Source of the DNA: Tenodera sinensis
Lineage: Eukaryota > Arthropoda > Insecta > Mantodea > Mantidae
Assembly (NCBI GenBank): GCA_030765045.1
Contig: CM060961.1
Location: forward strand, 140,162,038 to 140,226,037
Length of the DNA stretch: 64,000 bases
Direction: 5' to 3'
Shown piece by piece: positions 42,431 through 55,228 of this stretch. The translations under genes were made by a program, and so were the position numbers. Under the pieces are notes generated by a model. It searched no databases. It saw only the letters and a list, made by a program, of their open reading frames with translations, and was not told the DNA's origin. The first letter of the stretch is position 1. Every line of letters starts with the position of its first letter.

Positions 42431-43321
42431 TCTTCAGCATATGGAGAGACTACTTTTGGATACACCCCCAGGGCCGCGATGTATAGCATTACTTTGTAAG
42501 CAGTATGCTTTGATTGCTTTTCCACAGCCCGCATTTTCCCCGAAAGAGTTGGCAGTACACACAAACGGAAACGAAAGGGCATTAGAATGAGGGTAAGAGG
42601 GAATCGTGACGACAAGCAGTGGTGCTGACATTTCCGAAATATCCGTTTGCAAGGATGGGGACGAATTGAACATTCTGGGGAGCAGAGTGCGGGGAGATTC
42701 GGTTGGAAAACTGGCTTTTCAACTGAAAGTCGCTGGAGGAAGGGACAGACATTGTCGTTGAACCGTTCTTTTCTCGATTGCTTATGAAATTCAACACACA
42801 TCGGTATCACTCCAAGAACCCTTCTTGCCATAAGACACAGGTGTGGTTGAACAACTCCAGTTTATATTGTTTCCACAAGAAAGCAAACGGTCTTCCATCC
42901 CGATAGAGGTTATTACTGAAACAATCATGGTTTCCTTAAACAGTGCGGGCATAATATGGAAAGATGAACTGGCATACGTTTCAAAAATCTTTATATTAAA
43001 AACAAAGTATTCTACAATAAGGAAAACTTGTTAGCTCTAATCACCTGCATTGTCAGAAAATGTATAAATAATGTAACAAAGACGACAAGAACCAGATCCT
43101 GTTACTTTTGTATCATTTAATTGTCCTCTAATATTTTACTACAATATACTTTTCTTCTTGTCGTAAACATAATCCAAAGTATTTCCTGCTATCGCAACTC
43201 ACAGCTGTTCTCATAACCTTGCTTTGTCCTTTCAGAGTTTTCATCACCTTCTTGGTCTCTTATATACTTAACTACGGCGTTACAATCACTCGCGACGACC
43301 GACGTACATACCTTACGGGAC

Positions 43322-43322
<1 letters not shown>
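42431..43322. other. No recognised feature
   Basis: GC-richer mosaic (42,500-42,840) with overlapping short ORFs on the minus strand lacking family resemblance, then AT-rich DNA. Confidence 0.3.
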
Positions 43323-43366
<44 letters not shown>

Positions 43367-43382
43367 GCGCACGCACGCACAC
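43323..43382. repeat. (CA)n-(CG)n alternating purine-pyrimidine tract
   Basis: About 15 AC units run into about 9 GC units and end in ACGCACGCAC: sixty bases of strict purine-pyrimidine alternation, the sequence type most prone to Z-form DNA. Confidence 0.95.
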
Positions 43383-46300
43383 CGACTTACCCCCGTTGCT
43401 CTACTCTTAAACACACTCACTCTATCTCTGCTGCTGACTTTACGAGAAAATCTCAGCGCACACGCAACGTGATGAATCAGCTGGGAGCCTCACGAACGTT
43501 CTTAACCCTTTTGTTTCTACCGCCCATTGTTACTTGACACCTACACATAGTCCCGCGAGGCAGCCCGGCCTTTAACGTCTCTACCCGCTCACCGGCCCGA
43601 CATGTGGTGGGAAGTAGATTAGCCCCGTCCGTGCATTGTTGTACGCCAACTCCAACGTCACAATACATTGAGTATAGATGTGAACCAGCCAGACTATCTT
43701 AAGTATGGGCTACAGAATGCTCCAAGTTATGCATAAAACAGCGGACAAGTTATATGCAATAAATCTATTTGAAACTTACCCAAAAATATACCAACACACA
43801 AGTTTCACTTATTTGTATCACATAGATATTGAAAATAACGTCCAATAACCAGATTCCTTAGTGTACAGCTTTTGTTGAATCTTACATCGATTTTGGACCC
43901 TTTGTTGTTTCAAAATCACAAAATAGGTATTAACTTAGTTCAAAAAATTATGACAGATACCGTAACATACGAAACCTTAAGATGGAATTTCTTGCAGAAG
44001 AGCATGTCGTCACAGAGTAAACTATCCTGTTGTAATGTTGTAATGCAAATGCTGTATCACCAATAAGCATCATAATTTTACTTTCAATGAGAGGCAAATA
44101 ACGTATCGCAAGCAACTTCCAGAACTCAACTGATGCCCTGAAGCAATTTTCGAGTTTAAGAACGAACCTAGAGATAGACGAGGCAAATTTTATCTACTCT
44201 GTTGTGCCGCTCATTTAATATAATAATTATGTGCGTATTTTACATTAAAGAGAACGCTTACTTTGTGCAAACTTAAAAAAGTAAGGTACCAGAATGATTC
44301 TAACTTATGATTAAAATTTTCTTTCAATTCTTATTTTTTCAGATACCAATAATTAGTGTTAAATTAAACCGATTAAACCGATTATTCTGTTCATACGTGA
44401 TTTGGTTGAAATAAACCAGTCATGTGCATTCGCTATTTTATCAAATTTCATTATCAGCTCTTCTGAATTTTAGTTATTACTTCCTCTGCTTTTCAGGTTA
44501 GAGAATCTAGTTGCATTGTCCTATAGATGTGCAACAGCTTACATAATTTGATGCAACAGAGCCGCTAGGTTCAAATGTCAAAAATGGCTGACTCTCACTT
44601 CGATGAAGCATCTAATGTTAATATCTTAAAAGATTATTATATCATGTAGGCCGTGCCAATGGACGCTGATGTATGTATGCCTGCTTCATTTTAATAGGTT
44701 ACTAATCACAATAAAGAATTTAAATAACATTTCATAGGCCATATTATCCTTTAATTCGTGAAACAGTTTTAGTAAATGCAATTCGTGATGGTCAAATCCT
44801 CTAGATAAATTGACAATCACTCGCGGCATTAATTTTGATAGTTAATATATTAGACTCGTCGGAAGATAACGCATAAAATAGTTTGTATAGACTATTTTGG
44901 CACTTGAAGTCTGAATTGTTTTCTCAATTAAAAATATAAGCCATACGCTAGTTTTAATGTGACCCTATTTGCAAAGGTTTATCAATTTAGGCTTCAAGTG
45001 CTGAAACCGTTACAAATTGAACGTTCTGAATGAAAGATTCACTGAAGTATGAAGGCGGATTGTTACGCCGCCCATCTACATTAAACTAGCACGCTTAGAA
45101 CTCACTCTGCAACAAGCACATATATACATATGATAAGCCCTATCTGAAACCCAAGTGAGAAACGCAGATCCTGATTAGGGATCGGTAATCAATGGATTGA
45201 CTCAGAGATGCCGCATTAATAATACATTTTAATAAGAAACTACTTAAAGCTTACATAAAATACAGCTCTAACACTGGTGGCCACTAAATGTGATAAACTA
45301 AGACAGGAAAATCAGGAATACATGAACATCATTTTGTTCAATCCAGAACAAACTTATGTATCAACTCGGCCACATAAATCCCGAAAGAAAACATTATATA
45401 AATGGATAATATCGAATTTAAACTGGCAGTTTGAAGGTAGCCCATTTACAAACACAAGTATGGCGACACTAGCTAGCAACAACCTTGTAAACCCACTCAA
45501 TTAAAATAGCAAATATACGCCAACTTCAGGTCCTGCAACTTAACGTTTGTAGTCCGTTTAAAAACAGGCCTGGTGAACAAATACACGATCAATAATAATT
45601 ATGGTGGGACAGAACTTAAAAGTTAGTCACTAAAAAGACAGTCCCAAAACTTATAAGGTTATCTTACATACCAAAGCCAAACACCTAACTTTTCAGATCT
45701 GGAGCAGCAATTAAGGAAGAGAAACCCGGCTGGACTAGCACTCAGAAAATTAAGCGACGGGGACCCGAAACCACTATTGAAAAACCTGAAGCGAGGAACG
45801 TAGGTATGAAAATGAAAATCAATAATGTAAATAACGAGGTAAATTACGTGTTAAAAGAAAGCTCATGTGCTGAAACAAAACAGCACAGTAGGTATTCATT
45901 CAGTCATACAGGTTGTATACATACTCGCAGATACGAGTGCGAGTAGTGATTGAAGACACCGTCTATTTGTGTGTCCAACAGAGACTATCAATAAACTCAG
46001 CTGCATATTAGAAATGTCGACTTATTTAATCCACACTGTAACACTATGTGGCGCTTGGAGATATGTTGCTCTCTAAATGCGCTCAATCATTTTTCCAGGG
46101 CTGTATGATTTTCATATGTTACTATAACATTTACCTGTTGGTAACAAATGCTATAGTTTCAATTTCAGTCCTTTGCCATTAGGGTAAGGTCCTAGTTGAT
46201 GTATGGTAGGTGATTAGATCTTCAAACCTGCTGTCGGAATGGGAAGCTGGAAAATACTATAAGTTTAAATTGGCTCCAGTATGATGTCGTTTTTCTATTT

Positions 46301-47589
46301 GAATGTGAGGGTTTTGTTTTCTTCGGCAATACCAAAATGCGGTGCAAAGCTCTCTCTTGCAGCTGGTGCTTTATGATATTATCTGACCGGAGAATGTTCA
46401 GTTTAACTGTTATACTGTTTGCAGCCGTATTCTTACCATTGCTGTTTGAATGGTCACTTTGTACCCAAGTTTAGGAAATCGAATTTCTCCACACAACTTC
46501 TATCCTACCATATAATAGCGCGTGACCGAGCCAAAAGCATTACGTTGCTGGTCGGTACCAATGACAATTCAAATGATCGTTTCTCCCACAATACTAGGTC
46601 TGTTGTAAAATGTGGAGATGATTCAGCGTTCACTTCTATGTGCCAAGGCAAATTACTGCCACATGATGTGGTTCCTATACGTAAAGCAATCATAAAAATC
46701 ATCAAAGTGTATGGTGAATATGTGAACTGCCTGAAACTTTGACGATACCAGCGGACAAGAATTGTATCAAATAAGCTGTTGTACGCAACATTCGTCGGGA
46801 AGCTGATAAACGAGCTAGCAAATTTGGTTTTTTTTTATAGGTATTTGCAATGCATATTAAGTGAACACAAGTTTCACACTTAAAAGATTGACATAAAGAA
46901 CATTTTCCTGCACTGCCATCCATAAGATGAAAATCCAGATACTGTCATTTTTATTTGGAGAATACTGTTAACAAGCGTAACATGAAATTTTGGATATAGA
47001 TATCCTAAGGAAAACACTGAAAAAGCATTACTTTCTTCAAAGGTAGAAAACAGTATGTTTTGCTCTGAGCCAATTTGAAATTATGTGGTATATAGGACAA
47101 ACTGCTAACAAATTCAGTATGATAGGTGCCATTTTTACAAGTATTATGTCACCAAAACTGATATGGCTTGGATTACATTATCGATATCACCGCAAGTGCA
47201 ATTTTATTACCCTTCCAGTGCTTGTTGCTCGTGGGCATGGTGCACTTGGAGATACACTGCGGTACGTATACCACAGGTAGCGGTGGCGTGTAGCGGTGAG
47301 TGTACAAATTTCGAAGGGAAAACAAAGGCCACTCTTTACTATTGTGATTTTTCCTTGTTTGGTTTAAAAGTATTTATTTACATATATTCTGTGAGCATAA
47401 GGTTTTAATATTAATTAACATTTTAACGTAATTATTCACACACGAATTAATATTGTAAAAAACATCAAAAACACAAAATATAAGCACTATTTGTATAACT
47501 TTTAACATTACAATTCAGAAGGAAACAAAATTCTCCTATAACATGACATAAAACTAACTCCACATTGAAACCTCTTCTTGTCACAATTT
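43383..47589. other. Long stretch without recognised feature
   Basis: 4.2 kb of AT-rich DNA. ORFs such as 46,419-46,742 have no family resemblance. A tract at 45,900-46,075 with a 7-bp hairpin (ACTCGCA/TGCGAGT) and AATAAA could be an LTR remnant but lacks a primer site I can defend. Confidence 0.35.
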
Positions 47590-48020
47590 GTTTATTATGC
47601 CCATTTTGTGGTTTCCCCTCAACACCTTAATATTTGGGGAAACATTAACTACAAAAGCAGCTCTCAAGGCAGACGTGGGGTTATTATCAGATAACCTTGT
47701 TCTTAGATGGCACTTAAAGTTCATTAAAGAAGAAACTATTCGCGAATGTTTGTACTGCCAAACATACGCCTAATTTTTGCAGCAAATTTGCAAAATTCTG
47801 GCTATGTTTGTGGATCAACAGCTTTAAAAATTGACATTGTTATCACTATACACCTTGTTAGATTTGAAACAGTACAAATCAGCAAGTTCTAGTTGAAATT
47901 CAAGTGAGGCATTTTTGGGGTCAACAGAATAGGGTAAGGAAAAGCGATCCAGTTTAGATTTGAGATCTTCTAAATCTGAAAATCTTCCAGCAAACTTATC
48001 TAAGAGTGCATTCAATGTTT
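47590..48020 (-). pseudogene. hAT transposase C-terminal relic
   Basis: Minus-strand reading: LDKFAGRFSDLEDLKSKLDRF then YSVDPKNASLEFQLELADL (compare F-NRFSDFE---S-F-FFSNPF-VDV----E-LQLELIDLQ), then after stops and a gap VSSLMNFKCHLRTRLSDNNP and TSALRAAFVVNVSPNIKVL. That is the same dimerisation domain as at 38 kb but a different subfamily. The central FGSTY-CEQ segment is scrambled by frameshifts (RRMFGS is recoverable only as AYVWQYKHS). No catalytic part and no element ends were found. Confidence 0.75.
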
Positions 48021-49185
48021 CATAATACTTATTAATTTCTATGCTTATGTTAAGAGAATGAAAATTTGGAAGTCGCTTCGCCAGTCACTTTTGATTAGCA
48101 GTGTTCCAAGCGGTGCAAGTAGATGCTGCTGTTACGGGGAGTATAGGCCTGCTGAGATCCAAAGCGCGCGCTTGCGCCAAAACAAATGTTTCACATGACT
48201 GGATTACATCAAAGAAATGTTCATTTCCAGCAAGACGGAGCACCACCCATACAACACATAACAGTACAGCATTGTACTTCGACATTTCAAGGTTTGCAGC
48301 TGTAGCCTGGTCACCTCACCTCGTTTTCCATCTTTCCATTCCGGCTACCTGTGGGGCTATTCGAAATAGTATAAGGTGTATGCGAGACTTCTAAAAACTC
48401 TGCAGGAGCTGAAAGAAATTATAACCGAAGAAGTTTTGGGCATAGAAAAAGACCCGCTTTAACGCGTGTTTGTGTGAATAATTATGACCTTTTAGTCATG
48501 TAGAATAATTATTTGCCTTTAAGGTTTTCTGCGGCCTTACAGGCTTCATTAAAAGCAGGAAACGTCTGTGGTTCGCATTTGGGAGATTCCAGGTTCAAAA
48601 CGCTTGAGCCGACCAATATGACTGCTTTTTTTCCCTTTTTTTTTCAATGTGGCTTCCTCACTAGCCAAAATAAATACCAGATTTGATATTTAATACCACC
48701 GGCTAGAGTTCCTTCTTAATTCTAAAACAATATGAAATAGAGTGAATGCTCTGACATTTATCCAGGTAACGAGCAGAGACTGAATGGCACCTAACGGCTG
48801 GTAGATGTACAGCAATGTGTCAAAGTGGTCACCTACCCATCAGTTACTTTCCACTAACACATCTGCGGATGGTACAAAGGTGAAACCTACAAGGTCCTGC
48901 AAACCCCGATCAAGGATAACAGACGTGTCCCATATGACAATGTAGTTAAAGTGACACAAAAATAGGGCCATTTTTGGAAAAGATAGTTTTTTTTTTTTTT
49001 TTTTAAGGGGATTTAAGGACTTACCCTGGGTTTATTTCACCCAGGGCAATTATTGTCCTAAGGCTGCTTCAGAGCAAATCGCTCTCTTCAGCCGGGATGG
49101 GATTATCTAAGGAAAAGATAGTACACCAGCGCTTTCTTTTGAGCTACACTGTACACTGGCCGAACAGCCCCGCTACGGCACCGGG
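48021..49185. other. No recognised gene; tRNA-B-box-like scrap and T-runs
   Basis: A GGTTCAAAACGCTTGAGCC stretch near 48,593 followed by TTTTTTTCCC..TTTTTTTTT resembles a tRNA-derived scrap. Another T18 run is at 48,986-49,003. Otherwise nothing recognised. Confidence 0.3.
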
Positions 49186-49966
49186 CTGGGCGGAGGACCG
49201 GCGCGTCTTCTGCCAAAGTTACACGTAAACGACCGCGAGTCATGAGTACAGAACACTAACTACTGTACTTACCTACATTATACTTACTTGCATCATAACA
49301 TATGTTAAAATTGATGACCTTTAACGCAAAAACGTTCCTTATACCTCCGAAAACAATTCTGATTTACTCGCAAACTTCACGTTGACTGTTTGCCTGTATT
49401 TTTCTCGTGATTTTATCATTCACTTCAAATAACCGTTGCGAATTTGATGCGTACAACGTTCCCTAAAAACACAAATATAATGGTGATAGGTCAAGGGAAC
49501 GAATGACCACAATCTGTGATTAATTATTCTATCACCATACACACTTCATACTTTGAATTCGCAGCAGTTGCGCCATAGCTGAATCCACTGAAACCAGCCA
49601 CACTGTTTTTCATTTCTTGATACTTATGGGAAAATTATTTAAAATAGAATTAACATAAACATGTGAGTTAACTGTTGTGTCATAAAATATGGGACCGATA
49701 ATTCTACGTGCAATGGCTGCGCACCAAACCCCAATTTTTGTTGCGCGGCAATAAACTTCATGAATAATATTATTGAGGATTTTCGATTAATCGGAATTGT
49801 TTTCGGAGATATAATGAATGTGTTCGCGTTGAAGGTCATCAGTGTCAACATCTGTTGTGATGCAGGTAGGTCTAATGTAAGTTAGTGTAGTAGTTAGTGT
49901 TCCGTACTCATGACTTGCCGGTCGTTTACTGAAACTGGAGGTGGGTGCGCTGGTCCTCGCTGGGGA
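49186..49966 (-). mobile_element. ~780-bp foldback element with ~190-bp inverted arms and mariner core
   Basis: Left arm (about 49,186-49,378) and right arm (about 49,772-49,966) are inverted copies at roughly 75-80% identity, sharing for example AAACGACCG, AGTCATGAGTAC, GAACACTAACTACT and CTCCGAAAACAATTC. Between them lies a remnant of a mariner-type transposase on the minus strand. It may be a mariner derivative with unusually long inverted repeats or an inverted duplication of one element end. Target duplication not determined. Confidence 0.75.
49440..49735 (-). pseudogene. Mariner-type transposase fragment inside the foldback
   Basis: Minus-strand frames give WCAAIARRIIGPIFYDTTVN (the strand and loop after the first catalytic motif), then CGWFQ (start of the WFQQD motif; the Asp is lost) and DRIINHRLWS with PLT (compare DRIIS-GLWPPRSPDLTP). 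Order and spacing match IS630-Tc1-mariner enzymes, but frameshifts separate the pieces and neither the first nor the second catalytic Asp is visible. Flanked by the long inverted arms, so it is the decayed gene of that unit. Confidence 0.65.
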
Positions 49967-51548
49967 CAATTGGTAATGTTAGAATACGATTTCAATGCAG
50001 AACTCAATACAATATATGTAGTGTTCCTTGAAAACTATGCAATCTATCATAATTAAACTTTTGCCGCTTATAAAACAGTTTCTGATTTAGAAACCATAAT
50101 CAAATTACAAGCACAGTAAATAATTCTTACTCTATTGATATTCCAATAAACAAAAAAGTTTCAAGGTTTTTCACACATGTTCTTCTTTTGGTACAACTTT
50201 CTCCTAAACAGTAAAGTGACAGTTCAAATTTTGTAGTTACTTTACAAAGATGTAATTCAACATAACTGGTGAACGATTACGTCATTTTAATGAATAATAG
50301 CAAATTAAAAAGCAAATAATTATGCACTCTTTACTTTTAATTTGTATGTGTGAAAACAACTTTGGAAGAATTTCATGAAGCTTTCATCGTCTGGTTAGAG
50401 CAGCACATTCTGCTGCTCAAAGTTCTATTTATAACAGCTTTTTGGAAAGGTGTACCTAAAGTTAAAAAAAAAAAATAAATAAACAAAGTACGGTAGATGA
50501 CAAAAGAATATAATGTTGCCCAGTGTAAAAGGAGCGTGACGGCGTGACAGCCTGACCATCATATTTAAAACTAAACTTAGATCCCCATTTAAATGCACTT
50601 AATTGCCGCATTATAGCTTATATGGGCATTTTCTGCAAACTCCTCAGATTCACATTAAGCAACAAAACAATATATTTTTTTATACAAAATCACTATAAAA
50701 CATCCAAAATCAGTACATGTAACCCTGGCGGATGGCACGCCAGTCGTCGCCGAGTCCGGTAACGTTGAGAGGCGGTCCGGCCGACATATGAACGCACTGT
50801 GCATCGATAAAAAGCGTCTCCAATCGGACGATTAAAAGTTTGTACATGATATCTATATTCTATAAACCGCTCCTGAACCACATCTTTCAGGAATGTATGG
50901 GAACAATTCTAGCCATAGTGGCTTTTCTAGGTGCTTCACAGTATTATCTGAACTATCTTACTGCAGGTTACTATTGTCACGTATGCAGTTGAATTACTCT
51001 TAGACTGAAGCTCCAATAGACACTAATGCTTGCTAAAGAGAGGCTAAAACGTGGAAAGAGGACAAACTTCACAGCCAAAGCTCCAACAACTTCACGATCC
51101 ATATAATGCTAATAATCTCTCGCAAATTGCATCCTCCCATTAAGAGCTACTGCTCGCATTTTCACGCCAAATAGCAAACCGCTGCAAACGATTCGTTGCA
51201 CATACAACTTCAAAATTTAATGGTGTAACCTGGTGTTTGTGAATGTTTGGATTGGTGACTGCGGCTGGGCTCGAGGATATGCAGTGATAATGTGTTTAAT
51301 GCAGCATTGTGGAAACACAAGGTTAAACACTCAATCGCTATAAGCTCTCGTGAATAAATTTCTCGCATGGGAAACCTCTGTGCATCTTACCAAGGATGCG
51401 CTCAGTCATTTGTTTTATTGCATCCGCCAATTTAGAATATGGGACAGAATATCTGTGACACTCCTCCGTGTAATAGTGAAGTAAAGGCAAATGCTTCCCC
51501 TCTAATTAAGCGGATTATAAATTCAGCTTAGCTTTAATTATAAAAATC
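49967..51548. other. No recognised feature
   Basis: AT-rich with one GC-richer patch (50,720-50,800) whose minus-strand ORF I do not recognise. Confidence 0.3.
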
Positions 51549-52398
51549 TGATGTTTAGCACTCACATGACATTCTATACTCTTGTACTAACTATTCTTAC
51601 AAACTCTTATTCCTCTAACTACTTCAAGTTAGTCGAGATAAGTATTTCCAGAAATTAGGTTTTAAGTAATAGTCAAATCTCTTAAAACTGCTCACTATAT
51701 CAAGGCTTTCAAAGTCCATTCGCTTTGCACGGCCAAGATATAAAAAGTGAATAACGGCCTTCCATTTGAGAAAAGCTTAAGTATTGAAAAACTCACACAA
51801 ATAACAAGAAATATCTCTAAAATGATTCACTTAAAACACAAAAAAGCATTTGGACATAACTTGTGTGTTTTAACGAGATGTACACTTTTTGTTTAGTAAT
51901 ATTTAGTCCACCTCTTACGTTTACCAGTTATGGAAAAAGTCATCAAGAGCAAGCAGGAATATGGTCTATAGCCAGAGAAATCAAAATATACATATAATAT
52001 GTGCATAAAAATATCTTAAACATGTAGCATTTTATTCGAAATCGTTAGCCATTTTTGAGAAAACCAAAATTTTCCATGTAAAGGGAAGTTTTGGGTGAAG
52101 AATTTTCTTCAAAATCTTCGTCTTGCATCCATAAAATATATTAAACTTAACTACCAACTGTGGTTCTTAACCGACTTTTCGTTTCAGTTACGCTGTTCAC
52201 AGTCAGACAGACACAGACAGACCGACACAGACAGAGACAGACAGATATACCTATGCGGGCGCGCGGATCGTTTTCTAAACATGTTTTTTGTTTGATTCAG
52301 GGGGACCTCAAAACATATTTCTGGTGAAATCTCGACATCGAATTTTTGAGTCGAATACTTGCCCTACTTACTACTATACGTAGTACAGAAAGTAAAAT
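51549..52398 (-). repeat. R850 copy I (near full length, 850 bp)
   Basis: Uninterrupted minus-orientation copy from TCTGATGTTTAGCACTCACA to the hairpin-side end CTACTTACTACTATACGTAG...AGAAAGTAAAAT. Its microsatellite position holds CAGA-type repeats (CAGTCAGACAGACACAGACA onwards, 52,200-52,247). Confidence 0.88.
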
Positions 52399-52479
52399 TG
52401 AAAACAATTGTCCTACTTCTTATAAGTGGAGTAATGTTTGAGGTTCCTATTAGAGAGGACTGGAATTCAGTAAGGCCTG

Positions 52480-52610
52480 TCACGCAGGCCATGAGGTTTT
52501 TATCGAGGTTTCCCTTGGGTCGGTAGGCAAATTTTGGGATATTTAACGTTCTCTCACGATCATTTTCTATCTCCGCCATTTCATTTTATGTGTTTCATGT
52601 CATCTGTTTC
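52480..52610 (+). mobile_element. SINE body fragment
   Basis: TCGAGGTTTCCCTTGGGTCG...GGGATATTTAACG...CCGCCATTTCATTTTA parallels the body of the SINE at 15.6 kb (CCGAGGTTTTCCCTG, GTCGGGTAACTT, CACCCATTTCATT). The tRNA-like head is not recognisable. Old fragment. Confidence 0.4.
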
Positions 52611-52989
52611 AGGATAGTTAGGATCAGGTGATGGCGGTTGGTGTGTTGGAACAGGACGTGGAATTTTCGCTGTGGAAACGTTTCTCCCTGGCGCTTGGCT
52701 GGACTTCTAGGGCGCTCTTCCTTCCCGGGATCCTGATATTTGGGTAGCTATGGGAGGGCAAACCAGCGTTAGGATCAGTGTCCTGTTTGATTCGTTAGGA
52801 ACCCCAATCTTGCTTGCGGGCATCATCGTTTGGATGCGGGCCCTAATGACCAAGTTGTCAGCGGCCCTTTAAACACAACACATTCATTCACTCACTCACT
52901 TACTCACTAACAGCTCTATAACACTACCGCCTGCTTTTGAGCTCGGCGCTTTGAGTCAAACATCTGAGCAATCTCCCTGATTAATTAAA
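52611..52989. other. GC-richer unclassified stretch
   Basis: Possibly part of another dispersed repeat (ends CATTCATTCACTCACTCACT); no coding similarity seen. Confidence 0.3.
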
Positions 52990-53545
52990 ATTAAAAATGT
53001 TTTGGGCATGTTTTACAACATGTTTAGGGATATCCCTCTTCAGCCAAGTTTGAAATTTTTAATTTGTTGTGTGGGGGATCTTACCAGCGTGTGTGCGTGT
53101 TTATTTATTTTTGTTTCGTGTTTATTGCTGACGCGTTGTGATGTTGTGTGTTGTGATTTGTGTATTTGTTTTGTGTTTCTCATCCCCAGTTGCATAGAAA
53201 GGCCTCTACCCAAGAAGAATCAATGATTTTGTTGCTGTTTAGGTGTTTTTCTTTTTGATTTGTTGCTGCTGCGGCATCTCACTTGGGATTTCTTACATGA
53301 GTTGCATAATTTTGTGTGTTTATGTCTATTGTATATCTAAATGTTCTGAAAGTGTTGTAAGTTTGCTTGTAGTTTTCCTGTTCCTCTTGTTGATATTTGT
53401 CGTAAACGTGTATTAGTGTCTTTTTGTGTTTGTGTTATTGTCTTCATTTTCTGTGCAGTGTTCATAAGTGTTTTTCTGTAGTTTCTTGTGTGTGCGTTAT
53501 GTATACATGTGATCATTTGTTTTGTTATGTGTGTGCCTATGGATG

Positions 53546-53625
<80 letters not shown>

Positions 53626-54185
53626 TGGTACAGTGTGTTTGATTTGAATGACAAGGAAAGTTTGGGTGCACTCCTAAGGCACCTCCTTTCCTAGAATCTT
53701 ATTTTCTCTATCCTGTCGGTAGTAATTAATGGTATTGTGGCTACGGCTGCGTACGTTAGTTGTGATCGTATCAGTGTGGTGTAGTTTGTGTAGTATTTGT
53801 GGTGTAAGTCCTCGTCTGTTTAATTTGGCCAGATATGTCAATGTTGAGTGAATGGGTCGTGCTTTGTTTAATAATTTTGTGTAGGTGGTTTGATTTTTAG
53901 TTTGTTATGTATATGTATTCCTAGGTATTTTGCTGTTTTTCTACATGTGATATTTTGTTTATTAAATTTGAGTGTGGCTGTTCTGTGTGCGTCTTTTATT
54001 GTTTTTCTAATCACAATGGCTTATGTTTTCTGTATGTTGATTGTGATACGCCATTTGCGCGTCCGCTTTAGGAAAGTGTTCAGTTGTTTCTCTAATTTTC
54101 CTTTGACTGCTGTGAGTGTGGCATGTGTGCTCCAATACGCAGTATCAACCGCGTACTGGGCTAGGATGACTTCTATTTTTATATT
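52990..54185 (-). pseudogene. Jockey-type ORF2 C-terminal relic, split by a GT/CA microsatellite
   Basis: Minus-strand reading from 54,180: ILAQYAVDTAYWSTHATL (motif C, where the first Asp of YADD has become Val), KGKLEKQLNTFLKRTRKWRI, AKYLGIHIHNKL, then ARPIHSTLTYLAKLNRRGLT, LTYAAVATIPLI and SAPKLSLSFKSNTLYQY. A (CA)38 tract then follows in the coding strand, and the C-terminus resumes after it (THITKQMITCIHNAHTRNYR...TGKLQANLQHFQ). The first half of the RT and the endonuclease are absent. Stops occur after HNKLKI and KT. The composition is A/C-rich on the coding strand, a bias seen in some Jockey-like families, and unlike the two other Jockey elements here. Confidence 0.75.
53548..53623. 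repeat. (GT)38 microsatellite within the Jockey relic
   Basis: Seventy-six bases of GT. On the coding (minus) strand of the relic it reads as ACACAC and lies within former coding sequence. Confidence 0.98.
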
Positions 54186-54722
54186 CTTCACACGTGCCAC
54201 ATAAAGTCCAACCTCGAAATTTAATGCAAAATGACTCTATTACAGTGAGCCAATACCTCTTCAGTGTCTCAGAAGTATACCACCGAAGCCACTTAATCAT
54301 ACAACCCGGAAGATGTTTTAGTTTCGTACAAGCGGAATTTTTCTATCAGTTCTTTTGTTCTTCAATTGATACAATTAAATTTAGCTGGGTTTTAACACCA
54401 ATCGTTTTAATCAGGTTTAAATGGAACGCACTGCAATTAGTTGTAAAAATAGGATATCTAGGCTTCAATTTAATGTTTTTCTCTTCTATTTAGTATAACT
54501 TTCATCGTCATATGCAACTAAGGCCCCAGGCCACACACACGTTACCTCAGAGGCCTGCACCCCAGGGAACCAGTTAGGAGCTGCAACCTGCCCGCTCCGG
54601 AAAATAGCGGAAGTGTAAATAGTGTAGTGTACATAGTGGGTGTTTCAATGTGCTGGGACGCATAGTTTGGTGTACCCAGCAAACGAGTGGGACGCTTTAT
54701 CTGGAGTGCCCACTGCGCGCGC

Positions 54723-54724
<2 letters not shown>
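54186..54724. other. No recognised feature
   Basis: AT-rich DNA followed by a GC-richer tract (54,520-54,720) before the next microsatellite. Confidence 0.3.

Positions 54725-54764
<40 letters not shown>
54725..54764. repeat. (GT)20 microsatellite
   Basis: Forty bases of GT, then imperfect GTGTATGTGCGTGTGTATGT. Confidence 0.97.
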
Positions 54765-54766
<2 letters not shown>

Positions 54767-55127
54767 TGCGTGTGTATGTGCGTGTGTATGTGAGGGGACA
54801 TATCTTACAATATACCCCAGAGAGAATGCGTGAGTGCATGTGTGTATATAAACTGTAAATATACCAGGTGAGACAGCTGCCCCTTATTCTCGAGTTTTAT
54901 GCAATTCGCATTTTATACCCCAACATGAAAACATCGACCCCATTACTAGGTTCTACCCGCGTATTTAACATGGATGTTAAACACTCGATGAAATTAGTAC
55001 TAATATAGATGTTATCATATCGCTTTTTAATATATTCGTAATTAGACAGCTGACGTTTGCACTTCTGCAAATGTTCACTGGAACCAGCGAATATTACATA
55101 TTAAATGGATATTTACCTAACACGTTA

Positions 55128-55228
55128 CTAGGTAGCTCAGTTGGAATGGGCGCAAAACTCCGAAGTAATCTGTCTGCTGTGAAGGTGGTTCGAATCACCT
55201 GCATGTATTAATTTTTTTTTTTTTTTTT
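55128..55228 (+). other. tRNA-like segment with T-run
   Basis: TAGGTAGCTCAGTTGGAATG resembles a tRNA D-arm/A box and GGTGGTTCGAATCACCT a T-arm with B box at suitable spacing, followed by T18 (about 55,211-55,228). The acceptor strands do not pair and the anticodon arm is unclear, so it is a tRNA relic or SINE head rather than a working gene. Confidence 0.45.

Noticed and set aside
42385..42831. 148-codon minus-strand ORF
   Set aside because: Overlaps an R850 end and shows no family resemblance; several overlapping chance frames exist in the same GC-richer patch.
45900..46075. Possible solo LTR with AATAAA and hairpin
   Set aside because: No matching second copy in the window, no defensible primer site and no TG...CA boundaries.
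55128..55205. Functional tRNA gene
   Set aside because: T-arm and B box are good, but the acceptor stem and anticodon arm do not pair.
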